Source: Chytridium lagenaria
Lineage: Eukaryota > Chytridiomycota > Chytridiomycetes > Chytridiales > Chytridiaceae
Length of the DNA stretch: 64,000 nt
Assembly: GCA_025449115.1 (NCBI GenBank)
Contig: JAHLKC010000065.1
Span: forward strand, 1-64,000
Direction of reading: 5' to 3'
In this document: positions 1 through 11,694 of the stretch, piece after piece
How positions within the stretch are numbered: the stretch's first letter is position 1
How the letters are laid out: every line of letters starts with the position of its first letter
Notes under the pieces: generated by a model
Told to the model about the DNA's origin: nothing
The model's database searches: none
The model's input: the letters and a program-made list of their open reading frames with translations, nothing else
Made by a program: the position numbers and the translations under genes

Positions 1-2030
1 TAAAGATAATACAATTCTTGACAAGTCAAAGTGCGCTGACAAACAAATCCCTCCAACTCAATTTTCCCAACTAAGCTTCAAGTCACAACCCAACTCAAAC
101 CGTCACAAGATGTTTACTATATAAATATTGCACAACCCAACTCACGATGTTTACTATATAAATATTGCAAACACCCTAGAAACTGCTTTCAATATACAGT
201 GAAGAAAAAATATACAGTGAATAATATATTAAGGAGGCGGGGGGGGGGGTGCAGTCAATGAATCTTTCATGATGAGTAACTCAAATCACTTTGGAGTCCT
301 CCCCTGTACACTCATCTTGAAGAAAAGGTTTTGAATGGAATAGTGGCAAAGCCCTTCTATAAGAATTACATAAACTACTCATCATTATGACTTTTCAAGA
401 CCCTGCCATCCCTTACTTGAATTATGTAAAAACGTTTTTGAATTAAGAGGTATCTGAACAATTTTTAGCCCCTCCCATAGTTACCCACATATGGCTCTCA
501 AGGATATTCAATTTAAATTTCAGTTCCTCTGCCAAAAATTAAATTAGTCCAGAAATCTCAAACCAGCATCAAATTTAATAAAGAAAAAAACTTAAACAAC
601 CCAACCCAATCTAATACAATATATATTAACAATGAAATGAAATACAATAAAACAAATAAACGAAATGAATTAAAAAAATATAAATGAAATGAAATTCAAT
701 ATTTTAATATACTAGAAATAAAAGTCCACACAGAACCCTACACAACTTTTGACCTCCCACACGTCCAGTTCCAACATACGCCAACAAGAATAAATTAAAT
801 TCAAAACCGTATGACACTGTGAACACTTATCCGGAGCCTCATTTCACGTGCATCAACGTAAAGAAAAAAACATCCTCCGGAGCTTCTGTGAAGTTCTCTC
901 TATGGCCCCCTCTGCTAAGCCCCGGCATACAGAGGTAGAGAACCACATAATAGGTGACGAGACTAGAGTCTAGGAAGTACTCCTAGATCAAGAGTCAAGC
1001 CCTATTCTGCCTTTAGTGACAGCAGGGATTTAAGTTACTGTGGTTTTCGTTCTTATCGTTAATAATAAAGGGAAAAAAGGAAGGGAAATGCCTAGAGACT
1101 AGATCTAAAGTGACTAGGGGAAAGGGGTCTACGAGAAGGGATTCCATCCCGCTCCAAGGAGTGTACCAGGCCTCATATTCGCCGCAATAAGCCATTTTAA
1201 CATGTTCTATCTCAATCTCATCTACCTAGGGCCCTGCTCATGCCGCTCTCCCACTCACAGGCATCTAGATAGCCTGTCATAGCCATTGAGAATAGAACAG
1301 AGGTAGTTATACTGACCAAACCTTCGAAGGAATCATGCCCTTGAGGCGTATTCCCATGGCTCATACCTTCTTAGACAATGTTTTGGTTCGGATCGCAGTC
1401 TCCCTCGGCGGCGTGCTAACCAGAGCACCCGCTAGTACAGCTCAACACACGATAGTGAATAAAAGGGGAAAAATGATAGCACAGCCCACCAGGGGCTGGC
1501 CTGAATGTGCAGAGGGCTTAATCCATGACTAAAGAGGTGTACGTAAATCTATTCAACTTTCTACAAATAATAAAACAATACATAAAGGGGAATCAAATAA
1601 TAACAACAGGCATCTCGACCAACGTGGTAGCATGTCATAAGTTGGCATACCACGTTGACCGCCCTTCCTTCTATAAAACCTCTCTCGTATCTATGGGGAA
1701 AAAACTATGAAAAACCCCGAGAGGGAAAAGAATGGAACGGGAACAACAAAATAAGAATAAGGGCACGACGTCTATATAAGCGACGCATTTATGCCTCTTG
1801 GTGAGGTTATCTAATAATCTCACACTTCTCCTATATACTCACCTTTTCACGCTCCATAATATGCTCAAGAGGAAAACCTGCTCTCTGCTCAGACACCAAC
1901 TCAGAACCGCACGTCCCATATGTACCTTCACCGCCATCCTACGCGCCCATCATTTTGCTTGAAAATGCTTCTGTCACGTTTCCTTGTCCTCAAGGCTCAA
2001 TCGACTCTTATTGCACAAATATATTCACTA
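1..2030. other. AT-rich intergenic DNA, no supportable gene
   Basis: No reading frame here has recognisable protein content. Visible structure: a direct repeat of about 24 bp (109-132 and 146-169, 37 bp apart), a G run near 240-250, and many A-rich stretches. The best short open stretches are below 70 codons with no family resemblance. Confidence 0.5.
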
Positions 2031-2039
2031 AATGAAAAA

Positions 2040-2566
2040 ACATGAGCAAGATTAAAACACAAAAAAACCCCATTCATGCAACCTCCAACCTTCCAAAGAG
2101 CAAAAAAAAAAAAAATAAAATAAAGAAGAGCCACGAGAAACGTCATTAGGCGCGTTCCAACCACCCGCACCTCCACGACAAGCTCAAATATTCACCCAAT
2201 ACATTCCCCAAATGAAAGACATGACCAAGATCAAACCACGAAAACCCCTATCCTCGCAACCTCCAATCTTCCAAAAAATGCACCACGAAACGAAATTAAG
2301 CTCCTCCACAATCCACCCACGCGTCCAAACACCCGCACCTTTACAACAAGCTCTTTGAATATCCACCAAATACATTTCTCGAAAAAAGCACATACACACG
2401 CTCAAACAACGAAAAAACCCCATCCATCCAACCTCCAATTCTTCCAAAAATAATAACAAACCACGAAAAACGTCATCAACCGTACAATCCACCCCCGCCT
2501 CCAACCACCCGCACCTCCCCAACAACCTCTTTGGATATCCAACAAATATATTCACCAACAAAAAGA
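2040..2566. repeat. Tandem repeat, ~175-bp unit, about three copies
   Basis: Three diverged copies start near 2040, 2219 and 2390, and the start of a fourth lies at 2566, giving periods of 179, 171 and 176 bp. Each carries, in order, an ACAT start, an A-rich stretch ending in CCCC, CAACCTCCAA, CTTCCAAA, CACGA, a CCACCC/CACCCGCACCT block, and a (T)ATCCA/ATTCAC...ATACAT block. The tail of an earlier copy is visible just before 2040. Copies are similar but not identical, so the array is old. Open frames across it (minus strand) are a by-product of the C-rich composition. Confidence 0.75.
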
Positions 2567-5378
2567 CATGAAAAGAACAAAATAAAAAGAAGGCATTTAC
2601 GTAAACCCCAACCACAAAGATAAACAGATATATATATCTCTATACAAGACAACTACAACAAAGAAAATAAAAACAACAAAAATAAACAAAAGCACGAAAA
2701 CATAAAGCTTCAATTTCCAACCCCAAAATCCGCCCAAAAAAACGCAGCAAGCCCATCCCAGCAAACTTTTAACAAAAACCATTGTCGTTTTTCACCCTTT
2801 AAAATTACCAAAATTCTTAATACCGGGTCCCTATATCCACGCTCCATGTTGGGGACAATGTGAATGCTCAAGCTTGTGTAGGGCTCTCTACCAATAATGG
2901 AGAGAATCCTTGGGTCCAATAACGTATGGCCTTTAAGCACGTGACGGACCCTGAGAGGTAGCTAGACGTTGTCGTGTTTATAAAGATTATGGGGTGATAA
3001 TGAAAATAAAAAGTCCGCAATGACCAAAAACAAGAAACAATAAAAATAAAACACAAGTGGATGATAAATTCTTACCATTTACCCCTTTATACTCTAACAC
3101 ATTCTCATCAAGATATCCGACTCGATACTTGATGCGCCAACGCGTTTGTTCCCCCATCTGTTTACTAATAAATAAATAAATAAATATAAATAGGTGATAC
3201 AATAAAAATAAATAATTAAATAATTAAATAATTAAATAAATAAATTATTAAAAACCAAGCAAGCAAACAACCCTCTCTCAACACATGACAGTAATAGTGA
3301 ATAGTCGTATGAGGATGCCGAGATCCTACTTGAGCAGGTAAGCATCTTGCATCAACCTTGTACTGATGCGGTGGTTGGGTTGGATGGTAGAAGGAAGGTC
3401 GAAGACCACCATGTGCCTAGGGTGCAGACTTTGGTGGGGTTGAGGTGTTGGCGGGATGCTACGATACCAGAAGAGTAAGCACCCGCGTCTATATTTTCCT
3501 TATCATTTGAACCCCATGGCCATCTGCAGGGTTGGGGAGGCAGAACGGGGAAATGCCTGCGATATTGGAAAGATGGATGGCGCCTAAAGAGAATCATTAC
3601 TCATTAAGTACGGAGGCTATTCTCACATTTGATGGTCCATGCGCAAAAGACGGTGGTATGGGGCCGTTTGCATAGGACCAAGGCCAAGCTGACCGATGAC
3701 TGATTGCGGATTCTGTTGTTGACCATCCATGACGGACGTCAGTCGGACTTCAGTTTTAAAAGAAAAATTTTGTAAATAGGTGGGAAGACTGCTAACGCGT
3801 AGCCATCCGGAACTGCCTTGGGTGTCCAAATGCAAAACGTCGAGAAATGCTTAAATCCTTACCAATCTAGTAGAAACTTTTGGCCCTCACTGTGTGGAAA
3901 AAATAGAGCAATCAGATAATGTAAAACACGAAGTTTTTGGGTCAAACGCCAGATTTTATTGTTGAGTGAACTTCTGATTATTTCTTGTTATAATCTTAAC
4001 TTAGACTCTTTACTCGTTATACTTTTAAGCAGAGTCTCGGGGAAAAACTTATTGTTCACTACTTTTATTCAACTAAAGTCCCTTTGCTCAAATACGCGTT
4101 TTCTTCCTGAAACGCTCCCTTAGCGGCCAACGCCGAATCTCGCGTCATAGTTAATCAAAGACGCGTAAAACCAATTAACCCCTCAATCAAGCGGCACACG
4201 CACCGCACTTAAATCAAGCCTTCAAGCGGTCAACCAGCCGCTACCATAACAGGCAAGTGGGGAAAGGGAAAATAAACTTAAACAAAGGGAATAAAGAAAT
4301 CTCCAATCACATCGATCAAATTCGTCAAAGTCAAAACTTAAACTTTGAACGCAAATCAAAACAGAACCGACGGATGTGTACTAACAATAATATAAAGAAC
4401 CGGCGGAAACGTAATTAAGGTGAGAAACATCCAAAGGAAACAACAAGTGAATAACAAGAGAAAGGTAGGAACCAAAACTGAAGTCCCTGGCGCGTTGGGG
4501 ACGCGTCCAATGAAGTCCAGCGCGAATCCTCGTGAAGGTAAGTCATGACGCGTAGCCCAGAACGCGTAAATCCAACATTTATTTTATTATTTAAAAAGAA
4601 GCAGAACAGATTATTGAAGATAAAATATATTCAAAGTACTTAGGTTAGAATTTTCAAGATATTTCAGCAATGTGTAAGGGCCGACACATTGGCTTTTTTA
4701 CGAAAAACATGATTTATATCAATTTTATGTCTATAATGGTTCAAAAAGGCAAAGAAGATGTACGCATCACGTCTAAAAAAGTTAAGATTATATTAAATTT
4801 ACCCCTCTAAAATTGTTGGAAAAGAACTTCCATTCATAGGAACAATCAAGACGCAATGGTGGTTGGGCAGGTTTGCTGAGCTGAGTGCTCACACGCAACC
4901 TCGAAATTTCATAAATTACTTAAATGTTCTCGAACTCCATATCATTCTATTTGAATTTTGATTTTGAGCACGATTCCAATGTTTATTCTACATTGGGATC
5001 AAAGCGGAGGGACGAAAAGGGAAAATCCCATTATCCAAACAACCCATTTATTACTTTCTATGCTTGAAAATGAATAATATTCGTTGAATAGACTGCCAAG
5101 TATAGATTACGTAAACTCTCAGCATTGGTTCAAGTTTGACACGTTGGGGTTAGGTGCATCCCTTTTAAAGTTGAAAAAAGGTAGAACAACATTTATAAAA
5201 TCTTTTCGTTATTTGGTCGAAGTCCTGCAAAATCGCATGAATGCAATTAAAAGCTGTGCTTGGACAAGATAAAGGGTTTTTATTCGCGGAAGATGCTAAT
5301 ACATAAGCAAAGTGAGAGGCACATTAAATTTATCAATAATGAAAATCGTTTATTACTATTATAACTAATCATCACATG
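2567..5378. other. Gene-poor AT-rich region with ACGCGT palindromes
   Basis: No convincing gene. It holds (TTAAA/TAAA)n low complexity near 3160-3245, scattered short open frames without recognisable domains, and six ACGCGT palindromes (3140, 3795, 4094, 4161, 4501, 4548 and 4562 region; see findings). A few stretches around 3300-3600 have codon-like composition and could be remains of a mobile element, but I could not identify one. Confidence 0.45.
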
Positions 5379-6790
5379 TCACAATGATACATTTGCCCAC
5401 CCAGCAACGTTGTTTTCCGGCCTCAACTTGCTTATAATGATCCTCTTCAAAGCTTGTGTAGTCCGAGGCCATGAAATACTCACTCGCAATGGATGACCAG
5501 CCGTCCTCAATGATCCTTCATACCGCATTCTCGTGTCAATGAAATGTTTGGTCCATGCCTTAATTAAAAAGCACCAGTCTGATTGTTCAAGTTGTGATAA
5601 GACGTCCTCCCAAAAAATTTCCCGCTCCATAAAGTGCTCTTCAGCGTTTCTTGAGTCAGCAACGTGCAAAACCAGATCCTCAAAGTTCTTCCAGTATTCC
5701 GTCAGGTCGTCCCTCATCGAAGGTACGTTGAGCTAATCAAAAATTTCCTTTGCAGTCAGGCTGTGTGGGGTTCCACCAACAACTGCAGGTACGTTTTCTT
5801 CATGTCCTTCCATGACAGCGCCGCTTGGCGAAGCACCGTCTTCATTGTCGCCATCGTCCTCAACGAGAAGCTGACGCTACCATTTCTTCAACTTGTAGAG
5901 AGGCAAACACGGCCGACCGCGCAGCCAGAGGGAGCTTATTAACGGCTTGTTGATGCTTTTTGGCCGAGTTGGAGTTGTAGTCGTTTAAAAGGTTGTAGAA
6001 GTTGACTCTGTACCTCTTCAGCCACCTTCGTAATTTAGATGTCATCGTTGTGCCTTCAACGCTTACATTAAACAAAAAAATAATTAAAAATCCATACCTT
6101 GTCCTTTTCTTATACCTTGTCATTTTCTTATAAGGCGTTCTATACTGCGAATCGATGCCGCCTCAATATCGAGAGCTTTTCGAAGTTGTTGCAGAACCTT
6201 TGAACTCTTTTTGCCTGCCGAATAAGCCTGATGCTTCAGTGCGCGCTGGTTTCGATTGATCTCTATGGCTTCCGAGTACTTCATCCTCATTTGAATGATT
6301 CTAGTTTTCACTCCTTTCCTCGCCAAGATCCCAAGTCGGTCCAATGCAGCGTCTATATTCTTCTTCATTATTTTTGGGACGCTAGAAAGGATATTAGAAT
6401 GAATTGCCAAACCTAAAACATCAATAAATGTACCTTGTTATCTTCCTAACGTCTGAAGAGTCCATGGTTGTAGCGATGGTAAGTCGTCGATTGCCGTACG
6501 ATTGGTGTTGCGTGTGCCCAGTAACTGGTGCCATCACAGACCACTTCCTCTCACAGCCCTCGCCGTCAAAGTGTCCGAGACCCATTAAAACATGTGGAGA
6601 AAACATCGTTTGACATGCGTGATCGTGGCAACACGCATGAAGCTTGGGAAGCATCATGATGTACGGGAGCTCTACCCTGTACTTGCGAAGGTGCGCGGTG
6701 AGCTTACAGGATATATCGTAACTCATAGCGACCTTTCGTTTAGGATACTCCTTTCTCACGTTTTCCAAGGCAGCTTGCAACGGCATATGT
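5379..6790 (-). mobile_element. KDZ-type (Kyakuja-Dileera-Zisupton) transposase remnant
   Basis: The minus-strand frame 6786-6421 carries the hallmark core of KDZ transposases: YDISC, a leucine-rich spacer, LPKLHACCHDHACQ (family form P-K-x-H...H...CQ), then GLGHFDGEGCERKWS, matching the family's G-x-G-x-x-D-G-E-x-x-E-R-x-W-S. Frames 6410-6120 (basic helix with many K/R/Q), 6123-5860 and 5717-5379 follow in order on the same strand and fit its C-terminal helical part. They are in different frames or separated by stops, and the N-terminal part (zinc-binding CxC region) is absent, so the copy is truncated and dead. Terminal inverted repeats and target-site duplications were not seen. The family assignment is firm; the 5' and 3' limits are guesses. 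Confidence 0.7.
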
Positions 6791-8362
6791 CAGCTTTTCA
6801 CCAACATCGACATCTATGTTGAAGTTCGTCTACATTTCTTTTGTTATTTGTTTTGTTTGTTTCCGCGTTTGTCAGTTTCTTTATTATTGTTTCATCCCTT
6901 TTGGTTGTTGAGACAGGTGAAGTGCCTAACCACCGAGAATCTCTCTTGGTGTTGGTATCAGCCAGTTTCACCACCAAGAAGGAACGCCCACTTCGTTATC
7001 AGTTGTAGACGGGTGGATGGATATTGGATAGGTGGAGTGGTATGCGGGGTGTGCTGTGTGTCTTGGAGTGAAAGCTAGGTGGATGGATTAGTCTAGACGG
7101 AAAGTATCGTGAGGAAGGAAGAACAATTAAAGACACACATGTAATCGTATAAAAGGGAGTTTGTTCCCTTATTTATTATTAAGCTTTTTGAATACATTAA
7201 GTAAAACCCCGCATTAGACTTTCACTTTAAACACTTACTAAATCAATTAAAGAGGTAGGTCATTCCTACCCTTGGCTGGGGGCTCTTGCCCGCCATGCAC
7301 TTTTGTTCGTCACTCTAGCTATTGTACTTCAACAATCTATGGGGTTATTAATAAGAATCCGATAATATCATCTCTCACCATACATTGCACTCCAGACTTC
7401 GTGTCGACAAAACACGCCAAAAATAACAGCAATGTCGGTCTTCCCGCCGGACTTGTGGTCGTCACTCCCTGCTATAAATTGCGACGAGCATGATAACAGG
7501 CATGAATAAACTCATCTTCAAAAACCTCTATAACTTCAGACCGGAAACCACATCTCGTAAGCCACAGCATTTACGATGATGATGGGGGAGCAACGGGTTG
7601 ATGGGGTGGAGATATCAGTGGGATTGCGTCGGATGGGTTTGATGCGGTTGATGTCTTTGTCGTAGATCGATTTCGTGATGTCTATTGAAACACGGTGCGA
7701 TATTCTTGTGTGTTGTTTGCTTTAATTTTGATCCTTTATCGATGCACCCACGAAGAACTCTTCTAAACATTCACGCTTTTCGAGCATTCATTATAAATCC
7801 TTACATACGCACGTATTCATTTCAAACAAAAATCTCAATTCCAATTTTGATCCATACACCCCTTTTCGTTTTGAAACATCCCTTCCACAGTTTCTTGAAA
7901 CCGCCTAAAATCAACTTCATTGAACGCGGTCTCGACCCAGTTGACTGTAGACGGGGTGGTGGGTGTGTCCTTTTTCTCGAAAAGGCTTTATAAGGTACTG
8001 ACTTTGGTTAGCCCACCCAAGTATTCGTATATAATTCGTGAACAATCAACTAATAGTACACATGTAATAGTGCGGTCAGACAACAGAAAATATATCTTTT
8101 GACAACTCTGCTTTGACACATAAGAAACAAAAACAAAAAAATGTAAAAACAAAACAACGATATACACAGTGATGACAATGCTCAAACACATCAATCAAAA
8201 AAAACAAAAACGCAAATCAAAAAAAACAGGTGTGAGGAGACTAAAACGTCCATCCTCATAAACAAATTTAAAAGAAAAGACAAGTGTCAAAGTATATCAA
8301 AAAGGTGAACAAATATAAACGAAAAGAAAACGAGTAGGCCATTGCCGTCAACTATACAAGAA
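6791..8362. other. Intergenic region with one decayed gene fragment
   Basis: No intact gene. Near 7912-7945 about 30 bp closely match 8668-8700, an internal part of the neighbouring Cys-rich gene, in the same orientation. This suggests a decayed tandem copy. The rest is AT-rich with a short open frame at 7685-7993 that I do not believe. Confidence 0.4.
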
Positions 8363-9071
8363 TCACATGTTCATGTCACCAGAGCTGGACGACATCATCA
8401 TGTCATCATCACCACCACCCATAGTAACATCCTCACTCGACTCCTCCATCATCCCTTCCGCGTTACGGTGGTTCCACTGAAGTTCTTCTTATTAACATTC
8501 ACCGACTTTGAGCACTCGTAGTAGTTGCTACAAAAAAAATATAATCAGCAAACAAATAACAAAATAACAAAGGCAAACGGTAAAAGACACTCACTTCCAG
8601 TTCTTATCAGTACAGCTTTTATCATCCTTACACATGCATTGATAGTCTGCTGGAACCTCCTGCAATCCGCCTCATTGAACGCAGTCTCGGACCACTTGAC
8701 GTGGTTACGGTTCTGCATGGAGTTGGTGCGAGGACGTTGGTAGAAGACTTGGTAGACGTATTGACGGCCATTGCTGGTGGCGCCTTTGCAAGATTCGTAG
8801 GTTCTATATTTTGCCAAAAGGGAATAATCGTTAAGAGATGGGATGGAAAGATGTGGATCAAGGATGGAATGGTTGAGGGGCACAAGTGGATGTAACGAGA
8901 GACTTACCCTTTGTTGAGTTGGGTACAGGCAGGGTTGGGGCACATCTTATCAACGTCCCCTTTGAAACGCTCACAGTCTGCAGGGGTGTAGCATGTTTCT
9001 TTGAGGAAGATGTTGTAGGCGGATACGGTGGTGAGGAGGGTGAAGATCAGAGCGGTGATGAAGGCGACCAT
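8363..9071 (-). CDS. Small secreted Cys-rich protein (frame shifted)
   Basis: Start at 9071: a signal peptide (MVAFITALIFTLLTTVSA) is followed by a Cys-containing segment with TPADCERFKGDVDKMC. Exon 1 is 9071-8908 (donor GTAAGT), exon 2 8803-8595 (donor GTGAGT), exon 3 from 8527. Exon 2 repeats the pattern (EADCRRF...), then the frame must slip by one near 8630 to reach CKDDKSC, which mirrors CPNPAC of exon 1, so the protein has two related Cys modules. Exon 3 begins NYYECSKS; one frame stops at 8449, another continues to 8363 with a Met/Asp/Ser-rich tail. Function unknown; secretion and disulfides are inferred. It is divergent from the CFEM-like gene, with 675 bp between the starts. Could be decaying, or broken by assembly indels. 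Confidence 0.55.
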
Positions 9072-9746
9072 TGTGTAGATGCTAAATGTGTAGGGGTTGT
9101 GAAAAACAGAAGAAGCGGGTGGTTTCTTTTTATATGCCCATGGCCGAGTGGTTTATTTTTTTTTTTTGCTTCACCACCTACGCCCCCTCCCACTAGTGCT
9201 GTGTGAGTGCTTTGACGCGTTTTCAGGTAAGATGTGGGGGCGATGAGGGAGGCGACCATGCTGTATTATAAAACCCCTGGTCCTTCTGTTGTTAGTGCTT
9301 GGTTCTTTTGACGTGTGTCTGCCAACCTTTAAGCAAAACTTTAAAAAATGAAATCCCAAGAGGCTTGACAGTGCTTTGACGTTGCTGCTCCACCCAACTC
9401 ACAAGCAAGGACTATTATTACTGGGTATCGTCGTTAAGCGTATGTTGTCTACTTTGTTTAGTGGACGATGGACGCCACCAGATGAAAGATCTCTCACTCG
9501 TCCCCTGATTTGTTGGTTTTGACTAGACGCGTTTTTAGTTATCCTTGACGCGCTTTTTCAATTTTCTTTTTTTTTTTGCAGCCTGTTACACGAAAATCAT
9601 TTGTGCTACTCAACGCCTTGACTCCTTGTTTAATAAAAATAAAAAATGCATCATCATCTCCGTCTCGTCTGATCCTTCCTCAAACCCCATCCATCCCACT
9701 ATTTATTTCAATCCATCAACCTCAAAAACAAACTCTACCATCAACA

Positions 9747-10394
9747 ATGAAGTACATCCTCATCACCGCCATCATCGCTCTTACCTCAGCACCCCACTCA
9801 TCATCGCCCAAGACCCAGTCCAGTCGACACCATCCTCACCCTTCTCCCAACCATCCCCCAATGCTCCACCACCTGCTTCTCCCTTCCCCAAAACCCCAGA
9901 CCTCTCTCTGATCCCCACCTATGCGACCCCTCACAACAACCCAACCCACCATCTCCGACTGCATCACATCCACCTGCTCCAACGCTGACGACGTCAACGC
10001 CGCATTGGCGGCCAGTTCAGCCCTCTCTGAACCATGCGCCGCGATCCTCCAACAGGCTGCTTCAACGCCTGCACAGGAGAGCGGTGAAGAGGTTGCGACG
10101 GAGACGTCGATGGAGGGTGGTGAGGAGGTTGCGACGGAGACGCCGGGAGAGGGGGATGTGGTTGTGACGACGGATGTGGGGATCATAAGGACGACGGCTG
10201 TTGTGCCGAGGACGACGACGAGTGCTGTTGCTGTTCGGAGTACTACAGTGGTACCCAAGACTACCGCCGCTGCAGCTATTACCACTACGACGACTACTAC
10301 TACTCCTGCAAGTGGTGCCTCGGGATCCTGGCAAACGACAGGATTCTTTGCGTCGATTGTTGCTGTTTCGGCTATCATCGTTTCTCTCTTTTAA
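9747..10394 (+). CDS. CFEM-like GPI-anchored surface protein (frame shifted)
   Basis: The start at 9747 gives a signal peptide (MKYILITAIIALTS). A segment in another frame around 9830-9880 reads IPQCSTTCFS, like the first half of a CFEM domain, and the final frame carries ISDCITSTCSNADDVNAAL...EPC, like its second half. Then come a Glu/Thr-rich region, a long Thr-rich stalk (about 10140-10310) and a C-terminal hydrophobic segment (FFASIVAVSAIIVSLF, stop 10392-10394) typical of a GPI-attachment signal. At least two single-base shifts are needed to join the parts, so the domain cannot be read as one frame here. CFEM proteins are fungal cell-surface proteins, some binding heme; activity here is not shown. 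Stalk and GPI signal are clear; the CFEM call is moderate. Confidence 0.55.
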
Positions 10395-11694
10395 ATGAAT
10401 GCATTTTTGCGGTTCTTTTTTCTTTTCTTTTCTTCTTAATAGCGTTCGTTTACAGCGGCGAATCTTTTTTCATTATTTTCTCTATCTATCCATGCCTGAG
10501 TTTTACCACAACGTTATTCTTATCCTTATTTTCACGACACTCCCTTTTTTTCGTTTATGTTTTGAAATCACCCCGCTTTCCTTTTTTAAAAGACGACTTT
10601 CCGTACATGCATCACCTCTTTTTTACTTTCAAAAACCCTCCTTTTCCGTATTGACTTCACCACATTTTTCCCGCCATACATCCCATCGCGTATTTTGGTG
10701 GTTTGCTTCTATTGACACGTAAACAGGAATCATGGTTTCTTTTTAAAACCAAAACATATATGGGATTAAAAAAAAAAACAAAGGAAAAAAATTGCTATAA
10801 ACACGGTAAATTCGTTTTCAATCAATCATTTTCAAGGGTGTGTGAAGCTACCAACAGATGGAAAGTCTGTAAAAATCCCATTCATACAACCAAATCAAAC
10901 AATCTTTCACTCAACTTCACGTATTGTCCATGACGCCAAGTCCAACTTCACCATGACCCTACAGTTACGAATTCCCACGTCGCGGACGCCAGTTTAGGTT
11001 TCCAAACATGATGGCGACACCAATCAACCCTCAAGGACCACCGTAGAATGAAGCGTTGGGATTATTTGGACAATTCCCGTAAAGCGATAAATGCGATCAA
11101 AAACGGCACTATGACCGTCATTGTTCAAACCCCCCAATCAAAAAAAAACCACAAACACGTGTATTTTACGTTTGAAAAATAAATACGAACAACATCAACG
11201 GAAAAAAAAAAGTCGTTTTCAAAAAGTTCATCAGAAACCTCCATTAAATAGCGACACTTCAATTTTATTTTTTGGGCACGGAACAGAAGAAACTCAAACG
11301 AGAAACCGAGAAACGAATGGTTTGTTTTAAAGAAAAAGAACGTGGGAATCACAAAAGAGAGGTATGCTTGATGGAGAAACGACGGGGAAATAAAAATGAA
11401 AGAGAGATGGATGATTAAACAAAAAAGGAAAACAAAAAAAAGGGGGTGGGGTATGTCTAATAATGAGACGTGAGCGCAAAACCGGTTCAAATAAAAAAAA
11501 ATAAGCCCATCACACCACCACACGCATCACAAAAAAAACTGACAGAAAGGTAATTCTTTAAAAAAGAAAAAAAAAAGAAATGAAACCCAACCACACAAAA
11601 AAAAAGCACCATCTTTTCACGAAAAAAAAGGGCAAAGGAATACGAGGGCGAAAAGAGTCTCACACCAGCCCCGCAACCGGTTTCCCTTCCGGTC
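10395..11694. other. Intergenic, T- and A-rich, no gene seen
   Basis: Downstream of two convergent genes. Long T-rich then A-rich tracts; the open frames (for example 10399-10722, 11125-11523) are hydrophobic translations of low-complexity DNA with no recognisable family. No repeat larger than simple runs noticed. Confidence 0.5.

Noticed and set aside
2184..3202. Minus-strand hydrophobic frames near the satellite
   Set aside because: They translate A/C-rich repeat DNA, giving Phe/Val/Trp-rich nonsense; no signal peptide plus domain pattern.
3352..3597. Possible retrotransposon gag-like piece
   Set aside because: A few codon-like stretches on the plus strand, but no zinc knuckle, protease or reverse transcriptase motif, and no long terminal repeats found.
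10399..10722. Phe-rich frame after the CFEM-like gene
   Set aside because: Composition follows T-rich DNA; no membrane-protein pattern beyond that.
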